Shown here: positions 8,173-16,888 of the stretch, one piece after another | How positions within the stretch are numbered: the first letter of the stretch is position 1 | How the letters are laid out: the number at the start of each line of letters is the position of its first letter | Source of the DNA: Bacilli bacterium | GTDB lineage: Bacteria; Bacillota_I; Bacilli_A; RF39; UBA660 | NCBI GenBank assembly: GCA_900753325.1 | Contig: CAADYO010000028.1 | Location: 1 to 64,000, forward strand | Reading direction: 5' to 3' | Length of the DNA stretch: 64,000 bases | Notes under the pieces: generated by a model | Told to the model about the DNA's origin: nothing | The model's input: the letters and a program-made list of their open reading frames with translations, nothing else | Databases searched by the model: none | Position numbers and translations under genes: made by a program

Positions 8173-8968
8173 AGTTGGTAGCAATTACTTTCTTTTCAAT
8201 ACAATCAACAATAAAATACAATAGGTAAGAAATAATACCAAGCATCACAACACTTGTAATAACCAAATTAATATTAAATACTTGTGACCCATACATAATT
8301 AAATAACCAAGTCCATTTTTAGATACTAAGAGTTCACCCATAATAACCCCAATCAAACTCATAGAGATATTTATCTTAAAGGCATTAATTATTGTTCCCA
8401 AGTTACTTGGTAACACAGCCTTCATAAATATTTGCCATTTACTAGCCTTGAACGATTTTAAAAGTAAAATATAATTTTTATCAGTTGCAATAAAACCATT
8501 ATATATATTAATAATCGTAATAAAAACACTAATCAAAAGAGCCATAAATATAATTGAATTTGTACTAGCTCCAACCCAAATAATAATTAAAGGTCCTAAA
8601 GCAACTTTTGGTAGAGAATTCAAAACGGTAAGATAAGGATCAATTATTTTAGAAATAATTCTATTACTCCATAATATAACAGCAATTACAAATCCTAAAA
8701 CAGATGCAATTATAAAACTTATAAGCACTTCATAAAGCGTAATGCCTATGTGATTGAATAAACTACCAGTTTTAAAAAGAGAAATAGTAGTAGCCAAAAC
8801 CTTGCTAGGAGAAGAAGAAAGAAAAGTGTTAATTAAATTAAATCTTGCTAGGATTTCCCATATAACCAAAAAGAATATTATAATAGAGGCACGTGAAATA
8901 CCAATAGTGAGTTTTTCCCGTTTTATTTTTTTTAAAAAAGCCTTATGTTCTTCACTGTAAGTAGACAT
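8171..8968 (-). CDS. ABC transporter permease, nitrate/sulfonate/taurine (SsuC/TauC) type
   Basis: This is a 265-residue inner-membrane permease with six predicted helices. The EAA-type coupling loop is visible as FKASKWQIFMKAVLPS at about residues 167-182. This family imports sulfonates, taurine, nitrate or thiamine precursors. The start ATG follows GGAGGG and overlaps the upstream ATPase gene by 17 bases, so the two are coupled. The matching binding protein is not adjacent but lies at 16.9-17.9 kb on the same strand. I see no TPP or other riboswitch upstream, so the substrate stays open. Confidence 0.87.
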   Translation of the reverse strand: MSTYSEEHKAFLKKIKREKLTIGISRASIIIFFLVIWEILARFNLINTFLSSSPSKVLATTISLFKTGSLFNHIGITLYEVLISFIIASVLGFVIAVILWSNRIISKIIDPYLTVLNSLPKVALGPLIIIWVGASTNSIIFMALLISVFITIINIYNGFIATDKNYILLLKSFKASKWQIFMKAVLPSNLGTIINAFKINISMSLIGVIMGELLVSKNGLGYLIMYGSQVFNINLVITSVVMLGIISYLLYFIVDCIEKKVIATN

Positions 8969-9704
8969 CTAAATCCCTCCAAATTTTTTCATAATAATCA
9001 TTAAACTCTATACATTTACGATTATGAATAGGATCTTTTTTATCGCTCAATTTTATTTCGTAAATACTTTTAACCGTAGCAGGACGTCTAGATAAGACAA
9101 TAACTCTGTCAGACATACTTATAGCTTCAGCTATATCATGAGTAATAAGAATTGCCGTCTTTTTTTCAGCCTTAATAATCCTATACATATCATCGGACAA
9201 AGCAAGACGAGTTTGATAATCAAGTGCACTATAAGGTTCATCCAGCAATAATAGTGATGGATTAATAGCCAAGGTCCTAATTAGAGCTACCCTTTGCTTC
9301 ATACCACCGGATAAACTATCCGGATATTTATATTTAAATTCTGAAAGTCCATATTTATCTAAGAGTTTAATAACATTTTTTACAGATTCTGGATTTTTTC
9401 TTTTCTTAATTTCTAGTCCCAATAAACAATTATCCAGTATTGTTAACCAAGGAAATAGAGAATCAGTCTGTAGCATATAGCCAATCTCTTCTTTATCATG
9501 AAAAACTATTTTTCCATCGCTTTTTTTATTAAGATCAGATAGAATTGAAAGAATTGTAGATTTACCACAACCAGAAGGTCCAACAATTGCTAAAATCTCT
9601 TGTTGATACACATCAAAATTAACATTGTCAACAGCCAAAGTTTCTCCTTGCTTATTATGATAAACTTTTTTTAAATTTTTAATCTCAAGTAAAATCTTTT
9701 TCAT
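8952..9704 (-). CDS. ABC transporter ATP-binding protein, SsuB/TauB type
   Basis: This is the nucleotide-binding subunit that partners the overlapping permease. Walker A GPSGCGKST, the Q-loop (MLQTDSLFPW), signature LSGGMKQR, Walker B LLLLDEP and the switch ITHD are all intact, so it should be active. The -FPWLTILDN- Q-loop context is typical of the nitrate/sulfonate/taurine group. I use the ATG at 9704, eight bases after GGAG; the frame extends to a TTG at 9716 that overlaps the ribosome site. The 250 residues match the family. Confidence 0.9.
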   Translation of the reverse strand: MKKILLEIKNLKKVYHNKQGETLAVDNVNFDVYQQEILAIVGPSGCGKSTILSILSDLNKKSDGKIVFHDKEEIGYMLQTDSLFPWLTILDNCLLGLEIKKRKNPESVKNVIKLLDKYGLSEFKYKYPDSLSGGMKQRVALIRTLAINPSLLLLDEPYSALDYQTRLALSDDMYRIIKAEKKTAILITHDIAEAISMSDRVIVLSRRPATVKSIYEIKLSDKKDPIHNRKCIEFNDYYEKIWRDLDVYLQ

Positions 9705-9933
9705 ATATTTCTCCAATCTAAAGTATTTTATGACTAATAACTATAAATGGTATAGATATTTATACTTGAAATTATAAAATTAAATAGCAAAGTAAGACCA
9801 CACCATATTTTTGTAACAGAGGTTTTATCTATCAGCAGTAGTGTAAGAATTAAAATTTCAAATAATCAAGTCAAACCATTAGTAAAAGATATCAAAAGAA
9901 AGCAACAATTGTGTTTTAAACAAGTTAATAAAC

Positions 9934-9962
9934 TTTACTTCTTAATTTGAATATGTTATACT
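9934..9962 (+). promoter_or_regulatory. Promoter of the arginine-type ABC operon, with a possible operator
   Basis: TTTACT at 9934-9939 and TATACT at 9957-9962 lie 17 bases apart, and a TG dinucleotide gives an extended -10. TTTGA...TCAAA half-sites flank the -10 (about 9946-9966) and could be an operator, but five-base arms are weak evidence. Confidence 0.6.
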
Positions 9963-9995
9963 CAAACTAAGATATAGTAGTGTGAGGTGGAGAGT

Positions 9996-10727
9996 ATGAA
10001 AGTAAAAAAAATTAGTATAGCAATAATAGTATTAGTATTTGCATTAATGATAACAGGTTGTGGAAAAAAAGAAAATGAGTTAGTAATGGTAACAGAAGCT
10101 GGATTTGCTCCTTATGAATATTATAAAGATGGCCAAATTGTTGGAGTAGATATTGATATAGCAAATGATATTGCAAAAGAACTTGGAAAAAAATTAGTAG
10201 TAAAAGATGTTGCTTTTGATTCAATTGTAAATGAATTAAAATCTGGAAAAGCAGACTTTGCTGCTGCTGGTATGAGCATAACAGAAGAAAGAAAAAAGCA
10301 AGTTGATTTTACAATTGAATACACAACTTCAAATCAGGTTGTTGTAGTAAGAAAAGATAGTGCATTAACTAACTTTTCTGACATAGATGGAAAAAGAATC
10401 GCTGTACAATTAGGTACTGTAGGTGATTCATATGCCACAAAAAATTATAAAAATTCTGAAATAAATCGTCAAAAAAAATTTTTAGTAGCAGCTGAAGCTG
10501 TAAAGAATAATAAAGCTGACTGTATAATTATGGATCAAATTCCTGCCGAACAACTAGTGAATGAAAATAGTGAATTAAAAATATTAGACGGAATTTTATT
10601 TAAAGATTCCTATGGTATGGCCGTAAAAAAAGGAAATACGGATTTACTAGAAAAAATCAATACAATTTTACAAAAATTAATGGATGACGGAAAAATAGAA
10701 GAATATGTTATAAATCACAGTGAATAA
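9996..10727 (+). CDS. Amino-acid ABC transporter substrate-binding lipoprotein (family 3; arginine likely)
   Basis: This extracellular binding lipoprotein has a signal peptide ending in the lipobox ITGC (Cys22) and a family 3 solute-binding fold (FAPYEYYKDGQIVGVDIDIANDIAKELG, ADFAAAGMSITEERKKQVDFT). Polar amino acids are the normal ligands. The neighbouring arginine deiminase operon makes arginine the best guess. The ATG at 9996 is set by AGGTGGAG just upstream; an earlier in-frame GTG (9987) is part of that site. It opens an SBP-permease-ATPase operon. Specificity is inferred from context only. Confidence 0.9.
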   Translation: MKVKKISIAIIVLVFALMITGCGKKENELVMVTEAGFAPYEYYKDGQIVGVDIDIANDIAKELGKKLVVKDVAFDSIVNELKSGKADFAAAGMSITEERKKQVDFTIEYTTSNQVVVVRKDSALTNFSDIDGKRIAVQLGTVGDSYATKNYKNSEINRQKKFLVAAEAVKNNKADCIIMDQIPAEQLVNENSELKILDGILFKDSYGMAVKKGNTDLLEKINTILQKLMDDGKIEEYVINHSE

Positions 10728-10742
10728 AAAGAGGTAGCAATC

Positions 10743-11444
10743 GTGGAATTAATTAATAAAATAATTGAAGAATTTTATCAGTCTATAATTGAAGAAGCAA
10801 GATATCGATATATCCTAGAAGGGTTGGGACGTACTGTCGTTATTGCCTTTTTTGCAGTTATATTAGGAGTAATAGCTGGTACACTTATCGCTTTAATAAG
10901 AAATTACCATGAAGAAACAGGAAAAGCTAAACTGGCCAACTTTCTAGCAAAACTATACGTAACAATCATTCGAGGAACGCCAGCCGTTCTCCAATTGATG
11001 ATTATATACTACATTATTTTTAGATCAGTTGACGTAAATACTATTATTGTTGGTATTATTGCCTTTGGCCTAAACTCAGCAGCATATGTATCAGAAATTA
11101 TAAGAGCGGGAATTAATTCAATTAATAAAGGTCAAAAAGAAGCAGCTGATTCGTTAGGACTACCATATGGAGTAACTATGAAGTCTATAATATTACCACA
11201 AGCAATTAGAAATGTTCTTCCAGCTCTAGGAAATGAATTTATAACACTATTAAAAGAAACATCAGTAGCAGGATATATAGGTATTGTGGAACTAGTAAAA
11301 GCTGCTGATATCATAGCATCAGGAACATACAACTATTTCTTCCCATTAACTATTATTGCTATTATCTATTTAATCCTAACAATAGGTTTATCAAATTTAT
11401 TAGCAATGTTTGAAAAGAAGGTGTTAGATCATGCTAGAAGCTAA
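10743..11444 (+). CDS. Amino-acid ABC transporter permease (His/Glu/Gln/Arg/opine family)
   Basis: This 233-residue membrane protein has about five helices and the family coupling loop EAADSLGLPYGVTMKSIILPQAIRNVLP (split here as EAADSLGLPYG plus the following LPQA). The N-terminal GLGRTVVIAFFAVILGVI segment is also typical of this group. The GTG start follows AGAGGT by about eight bases. The last 14 bases overlap the ATPase gene. With its neighbours it forms a complete polar amino-acid importer that probably feeds arginine to ArcA. Confidence 0.9.
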   Translation: MELINKIIEEFYQSIIEEARYRYILEGLGRTVVIAFFAVILGVIAGTLIALIRNYHEETGKAKLANFLAKLYVTIIRGTPAVLQLMIIYYIIFRSVDVNTIIVGIIAFGLNSAAYVSEIIRAGINSINKGQKEAADSLGLPYGVTMKSIILPQAIRNVLPALGNEFITLLKETSVAGYIGIVELVKAADIIASGTYNYFFPLTIIAIIYLILTIGLSNLLAMFEKKVLDHARS

Positions 11445-12147
11445 GAATATTGAAAAAAATTTTGGTAAACTAAAAGTTTTAAAAGACATAAGCCTAACAG
11501 TCGAAAATGGTGAAAGAGTAGTTATCATCGGACCATCAGGTTCAGGAAAGAGTACATTCCTTCGCTGCCTAAATTTACTTGAGCAACCAACAAAAGGCGA
11601 AGTCATTTATAACGGAAAGAAAATAACAAATGACAATAAACTAGAGATGAGAAAAAATATAGGTATGGTTTTCCAAAGCTTTAATTTATTTACAAATCTA
11701 ACAGTTCTAGAGAACCTTACTTTAGCACCTGTAAAAGAAAATATATTAACAGAAAGTGCAGCCTTGAAAAAAGCTTCTGAATTATTAAAGGAAATTTCTT
11801 TATATGATAAAAGAGATACTTACCCAAGTAATCTATCTGGTGGTCAACAACAACGTGTTGCTATTGCACGTTCTCTAATGATGAATCCTGAAATAATACT
11901 TTTTGACGAGCCAACATCAGCTCTAGACCCTGAAATGATTGAGGATGTTCTCCTTTTGATGAAACGAGTTGCAAAAGAAGGAATGACAATGGTAGTTGTT
12001 ACACATGAGCTTGATTTTGCTAAAGATATAGCAACAAAAGTACTATTTATGGATAAAGGAAAAATATTAGAATCTGGCACTCCAAATGAAATATTTAATC
12101 ATCCAACAACTGACAGATTAAAAGAATTTTTATCAAAAATAAAGTAG
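11431..12147 (+). CDS. Amino-acid ABC transporter ATP-binding protein (GlnQ/ArtP type)
   Basis: This 238-residue ATPase has Walker A GPSGSGKST, Q-loop VFQSFNLF, signature LSGGQQQR, Walker B IILFDEPTSALDPE and switch VTHE, all intact. These are the textbook motifs of polar amino-acid importers. It starts 14 bases inside the permease gene, so it is coupled to it. It is the last gene before the arc operon leader; no strong terminator separates them, so read-through into arcA is possible. Confidence 0.93.
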   Translation: MLEAKNIEKNFGKLKVLKDISLTVENGERVVIIGPSGSGKSTFLRCLNLLEQPTKGEVIYNGKKITNDNKLEMRKNIGMVFQSFNLFTNLTVLENLTLAPVKENILTESAALKKASELLKEISLYDKRDTYPSNLSGGQQQRVAIARSLMMNPEIILFDEPTSALDPEMIEDVLLLMKRVAKEGMTMVVVTHELDFAKDIATKVLFMDKGKILESGTPNEIFNHPTTDRLKEFLSKIK

Positions 12148-12153
12148 TTTATT

Positions 12154-12199
12154 CATGGATTAATATTCATTGTAATAAACGAGTTTGTCGAGATCTCGT
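12154..12199 (+). promoter_or_regulatory. Candidate ARG-box-like operator and leader hairpin upstream of arcA
   Basis: The reverse complement of 12154-12171 reads AATGAATATTAATCCATG. By my count it agrees at about 14 of 18 positions with a palindromic TGAAT/ATTCA arginine-repressor box. Just after it, ACGAG (12179-12183) and CTCGT (12195-12199) can pair around a CGAGATCTCG palindrome. Either could give arginine-responsive control. No repressor gene is in the window. Confidence 0.4.
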
Positions 12200-12228
12200 A
12201 AAAAAAATCGTCAAAGGAGGAGGAAAAA

Positions 12229-13473
12229 ATGGAAAAAATACATGTAACAAGTGAGATTGGACCATTAAAAAAAGTTCTATTACACCGTCCTGGTAATGAA
12301 TTATTAAACTTAACACCAGACACATTATCTAGACTTCTTTTTGATGATATCCCTTATCTACCAGATGCCATAAAAGAGCATGATGAATTTGCAGAAGCAT
12401 TAAGAAAAAATGGCGTTGAAGTAGTATATTTGGAAGATCTAATGGCTGACGTATTAGATTTAAACGATGAGATTCGTGATAAATTCATAAAGCAATTTAT
12501 CTATGAAGCTGGAATTCGTACACCTAAATATAAGTATTTAGTATATGATTATCTAAATGAAATAACAGATAGTAAAAAATTAGTTTTACAAACAATGGAA
12601 GGAATTCAAATCAGTGATATTCCAAGACAAAAAAGAGAAGTTGAAAAGTCTTTAGTAGATTTAATTAGTGAAGAAGATAAGTTTATTGCAGAGCCAATGC
12701 CAAACTTATACTTTACAAGAGACCCATTTGCAAGTATTGGAACAGGTATAAATTTAAATAAAATGTACTCTGTAACTCGAAACAGAGAAACAATATATGC
12801 AGAATACATATTTAAATATCACCCAGATTATAAAGACCAAGTTAAACTATATTATGATCGTTATAATCCATACCATACTGAAGGTGGTGACGTTTTAAAT
12901 ATCAATGATCATGTTTTAGCAGTTGGTATTTCACAACGTACAACAGCAGAAGCAATTGATCAAATGGCTAAGAATTTCTTCAAAGATCCAGATTGCAAAA
13001 TAGATACAGTATTGGCCTTTAATATTCCAGAAAGCCGTGCATTTATGCATCTAGACACTGTATTTACACAAGTTGACTATGATAAGTTTACATACCACCC
13101 AGGAATAATGGGAACACTTCAAGTATTTGAAATAACAGAAGGCGATGATCCTGACAGTGATGAGGACTTAACAGTTACTGAAATTAATGCACCATTAGAA
13201 GATATTTTAACAAAATATGTTGGACAAAAAGTAACCCTAATTCCTTGTGCAGGTGGAGATAAAGTATCAGCAGAACGTGAACAATGGAATGATGGTAGTA
13301 ACACATTATGTATTGCACCAGGTGTAGTAGTTGTTTATGACCGTAATAACTTAACAAACGAAGTACTTCGCTCATATGGATTAAAAGTAATTGAAATTCA
13401 TGGAGCAGAATTATCACGTGGACGTGGAGGTCCAAGATGTATGAGTATGCCTCTAGTAAGGGAGGATATATAA
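12229..13473 (+). CDS. arcA: Arginine deiminase
   Basis: ArcA hydrolyses L-arginine to citrulline and ammonia, the first step of the ADI pathway. The 414 residues carry the full catalytic set: FTRDPF, EGGDV, the FMHLDTVFT His/Asp pair, and the nucleophile Cys404 in the C-terminal GRGGPRCMSMPL. A strong ribosome site (AAAGGAGGAGG) lies seven bases before the ATG. Its stop overlaps the arcB start by one base. The operon can yield ATP from arginine and raise pH. The assignment is secure. Confidence 0.97.
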   Translation: MEKIHVTSEIGPLKKVLLHRPGNELLNLTPDTLSRLLFDDIPYLPDAIKEHDEFAEALRKNGVEVVYLEDLMADVLDLNDEIRDKFIKQFIYEAGIRTPKYKYLVYDYLNEITDSKKLVLQTMEGIQISDIPRQKREVEKSLVDLISEEDKFIAEPMPNLYFTRDPFASIGTGINLNKMYSVTRNRETIYAEYIFKYHPDYKDQVKLYYDRYNPYHTEGGDVLNINDHVLAVGISQRTTAEAIDQMAKNFFKDPDCKIDTVLAFNIPESRAFMHLDTVFTQVDYDKFTYHPGIMGTLQVFEITEGDDPDSDEDLTVTEINAPLEDILTKYVGQKVTLIPCAGGDKVSAEREQWNDGSNTLCIAPGVVVVYDRNNLTNEVLRSYGLKVIEIHGAELSRGRGGPRCMSMPLVREDI

Positions 13474-14459
13474 TGAATCTACATGGTAGAGATTTTCTTA
13501 AATTAATAGATTATACACCAGAAGAAATTGAGTATTTAATACAAGTTGCTATTGATTTAAAAAAGAAAAAACACGCCGGAATTCCACATGATGAGTTAAA
13601 AGGTAAAAATATTGTCTTATTATTTGAAAAGGATTCAACTAGAACAAGATGTGCTTTTGAAGTGGCCGGCCTTGATTTAGGAATGGGTGTTACTTATTTA
13701 GGACCAACAGGTTCACAAATGGGTAAAAAAGAAACCATTGCTGACACAGCAAGAGTATTAACTAGAATGTATGATGGAATTGAATATCGTGGCTTCGATC
13801 AAGAAATAGTTGAAGAAATAGCTAAATATGCGACAGTACCAGTATGGAATGGATTAACTAATGAATTCCATCCAACCCAAATGTTAGCCGATTTAATGAC
13901 CGCCTATGAAAACTTTGGTAAACTTAAAGGATTAAAACTAGTATTTCTAGGAGATGCCAGAAATAACGTTGCTAATTCGCTAATGGTTATTTGTTCAAAA
14001 TTAGGTGTTAACTTTACTTGTTGTGCTCCAAAAGATTTATTCCCATCTAATGAATTAGTAAAAACATGTGAAGAATTTGCTAAGGCATCTGGAGCTACTA
14101 TAACCCTAACAGAAGATGCTCTTGAAGGTACTAAAAACGCTGATATATTATATACAGACGTTTGGGTATCAATGGGTGAAAAAGAAGAACTTTGGGAACA
14201 AAGAATTAATTTACTTAAACCATATCAAGTTAACAAGGAAATAATGGCTAATGCTAACCCTAATGCAATATTCTTACACTGTTTACCATCATTCCATAAT
14301 ACTGGAACAACAATTGGTAAACAAATTTATGATAAATATGGCTTAAAAGAAATGGAAGTAACAGATGAAGTATTTGAATCGAGTCAATCAAAAGTTTTTG
14401 ATCAAGCTGAAAATAGACTTCATACAATTAAAGCCGTAGTATATGAGACATTAAAATAA
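13473..14459 (+). CDS. arcB: Ornithine carbamoyltransferase (catabolic)
   Basis: ArcB phosphorolyses citrulline to ornithine and carbamoyl phosphate. STRTR within EKDSTRTRCAFE (near residue 57) binds carbamoyl phosphate, HPTQ and the late HCLPSFHNT complete the site. I start at the ATG inside TAATG with GGAGG upstream; the frame runs 36 bases further into arcA but that start has no ribosome site. The 328 residues match the family. The position between arcA and arcC argues for the catabolic role. Confidence 0.96.
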   Translation: MNLHGRDFLKLIDYTPEEIEYLIQVAIDLKKKKHAGIPHDELKGKNIVLLFEKDSTRTRCAFEVAGLDLGMGVTYLGPTGSQMGKKETIADTARVLTRMYDGIEYRGFDQEIVEEIAKYATVPVWNGLTNEFHPTQMLADLMTAYENFGKLKGLKLVFLGDARNNVANSLMVICSKLGVNFTCCAPKDLFPSNELVKTCEEFAKASGATITLTEDALEGTKNADILYTDVWVSMGEKEELWEQRINLLKPYQVNKEIMANANPNAIFLHCLPSFHNTGTTIGKQIYDKYGLKEMEVTDEVFESSQSKVFDQAENRLHTIKAVVYETLK

Positions 14460-16843
14460 TGAAAAAAACAATAGTTATTGCCTTAGGCGGAAATGCGTTA
14501 GGCAAAACTCCAGAAGAACAATTAGAGTTAGTAAAGAAAACTGCTAAGAATATTGTTGATTTAATAGAGGCTGGTAATAATGTCGTTATAACTCATGGCA
14601 ACGGTCCACAAGTAGGTATGATTAATTTAGCAATGGAAGAATCACACAAAATTATTGATTCTCCAGAAATGCCTTTTGCAGAATGTGGAGCTATGAGTCA
14701 AGGTTATATTGGCTATCATCTTCAACAATCAATTCAAGAAGAATTAGCCCAGAGAAATATAAAGAAAAATTGTGTAACAGTAATTACACAAGTTGAAGTA
14801 GATAAAAATGATAAGGCTTTTGAAAATCCAACTAAACCAATTGGAAGCTTTTATACAAAAGAAGAAGCCCAAAAGTTGGAAAAGGAAAAGGGCTATTGCA
14901 TGAAAGAAGATGCTGGTAGAGGTTATCGACGTGTAGTAGCAAGTCCTAAGCCAATAAAAATTGTTGAAATCATGAATATTCATGATTTAGTAGAAGATGG
15001 TAATGTAGTAATTGCCTGTGGAGGAGGTGGAATACCGGTAATTAAAACCAAAGAAGGTTATGAAGGCGTTGATGCTGTGATTGATAAAGACCGCACCAGT
15101 GCACGATTAGCCCTTGATCTAAATGCAGATGCTCTTCTAATTTTAACTGCTGTTGACCAGGTTTATCTAAATTATAAAAAAGAAAATCAAAAAGCTCTCA
15201 GTGAATTAACAATTAGGCAAGCAACTAATTTGATCAAAAATAAGCAGGTAGCAGAAGGTAGTATGTTACCAAAAGTTGAAGCCTGTATTGAATATGCAAA
15301 AGCATCAGATGGCTATGCACTAATAACATCCTTAGAAAAAGCCAAAGAAGCTTTAGAAGGACAAACAGGTACAATTATAAGAAGGAAAAGGAGAAAGAAA
15401 ATGGCAAAAAGAAAAAAGAAGTTTAGTCTTGCACTATCTTCATTTACAATAATCATTTTACTAATATTTTTATTAGGAATATTGTCACATATACTACCAA
15501 AAGCCAAATTCGTTGGAGATACTATTGTTAATGGTTCCGGTGTAGTAGGAGCTAAGTTATCAGATGTTTTATTATCTCCAATACTAGGTTTTGGTGATGC
15601 AGTAGATGTAGGAATATTCATCATGATTTTAGGTGGCTTCTTAGCTGTAATTAATTCAACAGGAGCCCTAGAAACAGGAATCCAAGTTCTTGTAAAGAAA
15701 CTAAAAGGAAATGAATTAGCATTAATTCCAATCTTAATGTTTATTTTCTCAGTATGTGGTAGTACTTATGGTATGCTAGAAGAAACAGTAGGTTTCTATG
15801 CATTGCTTGCAGCAACCATGGTAGCAGCAGGAATGGATACCATTGTTGCATCAGCAATCGTGTTACTAGGTGCTGGCTCTGGTTGCTTAGGATCAACAAT
15901 CAATCCATTCGCAGTAGGAGCAGCAGTATCAGCACTACCAGAAGGAACCGTTGTTAACCAAGGTATAATTATCTTTATTGGTACATTATTATGGTTATCA
16001 ACTCTAGCAATTTCTATCTATTTCGTAATGAGTTATGCTAAAAAGGTAAAAGCAGATAAAGGTTCAACAATACTTAGTTTAAGAGAACAACAAAAAATGG
16101 AAAAGAAATATGGAAAAGAAGAACTAGATGAAAATGTATCTTTAAATGGAAAACAAAAAGTTACTTTAATCTTATTTGCACTTACTTTCCTAATAATGAT
16201 TATTGGATTTATTCCATGGGGAGAATTTGGTATTAACTTCTTTGATAGTTGGACAGGTTGGTTAACTGGTAGTCCATTAGGAAGTTGGTATTTTAATGAA
16301 TCAGCTTTATGGTTCTTAATAATGGCTGTTATCATTGGTATTGCAAATGGAATGAAAGAAAAGAAATTTGTAGATACATTTGTTGATGGAGCCGATGACA
16401 TGGTTGGAGTTATTCTAATCATCGCTGTTGCACGTGGAGCAAGTGTTCTTATGCAAACAACTCATTTAGATAATTACATTATCTATAATGCTGCAGACTT
16501 ATTAAAAAATGTTCCAGGTATATTATTCACTCCATTAAATTATTTAATACATATAATATTATCAGTATTAGTACCATCATCTTCAGGTTTAGCAACATTA
16601 TCAGCTCCAATTATTGGACCATTAGCTGCTCAACTTGGACATAATGTTGAAGCTACTGTAATGACTTTAGTTGCTGCTAATGGTCTTGTAAACTTAATAA
16701 CTCCAACATGTGGAGCTATTATGGGTGGTTTAGCTTTAGCTAAAGTAGAATATAGTACATGGGTAAAATGGGCTTGGAAAGTAGTATTAACAATAGCAAT
16801 AGCTAACATTCTACTTCTAACATTATTTACACTAGTATTCTAA
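14459..16843 (+). CDS. arcC: Carbamate kinase fused in frame to a YfcC/ArcD-type arginine-ornithine antiporter
   Basis: Residues 1-308 are a carbamate kinase (IALGGNALG, THGNGPQVG, GGGGIPV, DKDRTSARLA), which makes ATP from carbamoyl phosphate and ADP, ending at the usual GQTGTII. No stop follows. A basic linker (RRKRRKK) leads straight into MAKRKKKFSLALSS at residue 315, the natural N-terminus of a YfcC-family permease of about 480 residues with roughly 11-12 helices. The junction has AAGGAG at 15388-15393 seven bases before ATG 15401, an excellent internal ribosome site. So the cell may make a fusion, a free antiporter, or both. The antiporter role (arginine in, ornithine out) is inferred from the arc context. 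Confidence 0.9.
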   Translation: MKKTIVIALGGNALGKTPEEQLELVKKTAKNIVDLIEAGNNVVITHGNGPQVGMINLAMEESHKIIDSPEMPFAECGAMSQGYIGYHLQQSIQEELAQRNIKKNCVTVITQVEVDKNDKAFENPTKPIGSFYTKEEAQKLEKEKGYCMKEDAGRGYRRVVASPKPIKIVEIMNIHDLVEDGNVVIACGGGGIPVIKTKEGYEGVDAVIDKDRTSARLALDLNADALLILTAVDQVYLNYKKENQKALSELTIRQATNLIKNKQVAEGSMLPKVEACIEYAKASDGYALITSLEKAKEALEGQTGTIIRRKRRKKMAKRKKKFSLALSSFTIIILLIFLLGILSHILPKAKFVGDTIVNGSGVVGAKLSDVLLSPILGFGDAVDVGIFIMILGGFLAVINSTGALETGIQVLVKKLKGNELALIPILMFIFSVCGSTYGMLEETVGFYALLAATMVAAGMDTIVASAIVLLGAGSGCLGSTINPFAVGAAVSALPEGTVVNQGIIIFIGTLLWLSTLAISIYFVMSYAKKVKADKGSTILSLREQQKMEKKYGKEELDENVSLNGKQKVTLILFALTFLIMIIGFIPWGEFGINFFDSWTGWLTGSPLGSWYFNESALWFLIMAVIIGIANGMKEKKFVDTFVDGADDMVGVILIIAVARGASVLMQTTHLDNYIIYNAADLLKNVPGILFTPLNYLIHIILSVLVPSSSGLATLSAPIIGPLAAQLGHNVEATVMTLVAANGLVNLITPTCGAIMGGLALAKVEYSTWVKWAWKVVLTIAIANILLLTLFTLVF
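15388..15403 (+). promoter_or_regulatory. Internal ribosome binding site and start codon at the arcC/arcD junction
   Basis: AAGGAG, a seven-base spacer and ATG lie in frame inside the long ORF, exactly where the antiporter would begin. This looks like the start of a formerly separate arcD whose upstream arcC has lost its stop codon. Confidence 0.75.
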
Positions 16844-16863
16844 TAATTGAAATTACAATAAAG

Positions 16864-16888
16864 AAAAATACTCAAATGAGTATTTTTT
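16864..16888. terminator. Bidirectional terminator between the arc operon and the SBP gene
   Basis: AAAAATACTC at 16864-16873 pairs with GAGTATTTTT at 16878-16887 around a four-base loop, with T-runs on both strands. It ends the arc operon (+) and the convergent binding-protein gene (-). Confidence 0.85.

Noticed and set aside
8952..9716. Thiamine-precursor importer (ThiXYZ) identity for the split ABC system
   Set aside because: The family includes such importers, but there is no TPP riboswitch or thiamine gene here, so the ligand was left open.
9705..9995. Riboswitch (TPP, SAM or similar) in the divergent region between the two ABC operons
   Set aside because: None of the conserved riboswitch strings (for example CTGAGA with ACCTGA for TPP) is present; only promoter elements are seen.
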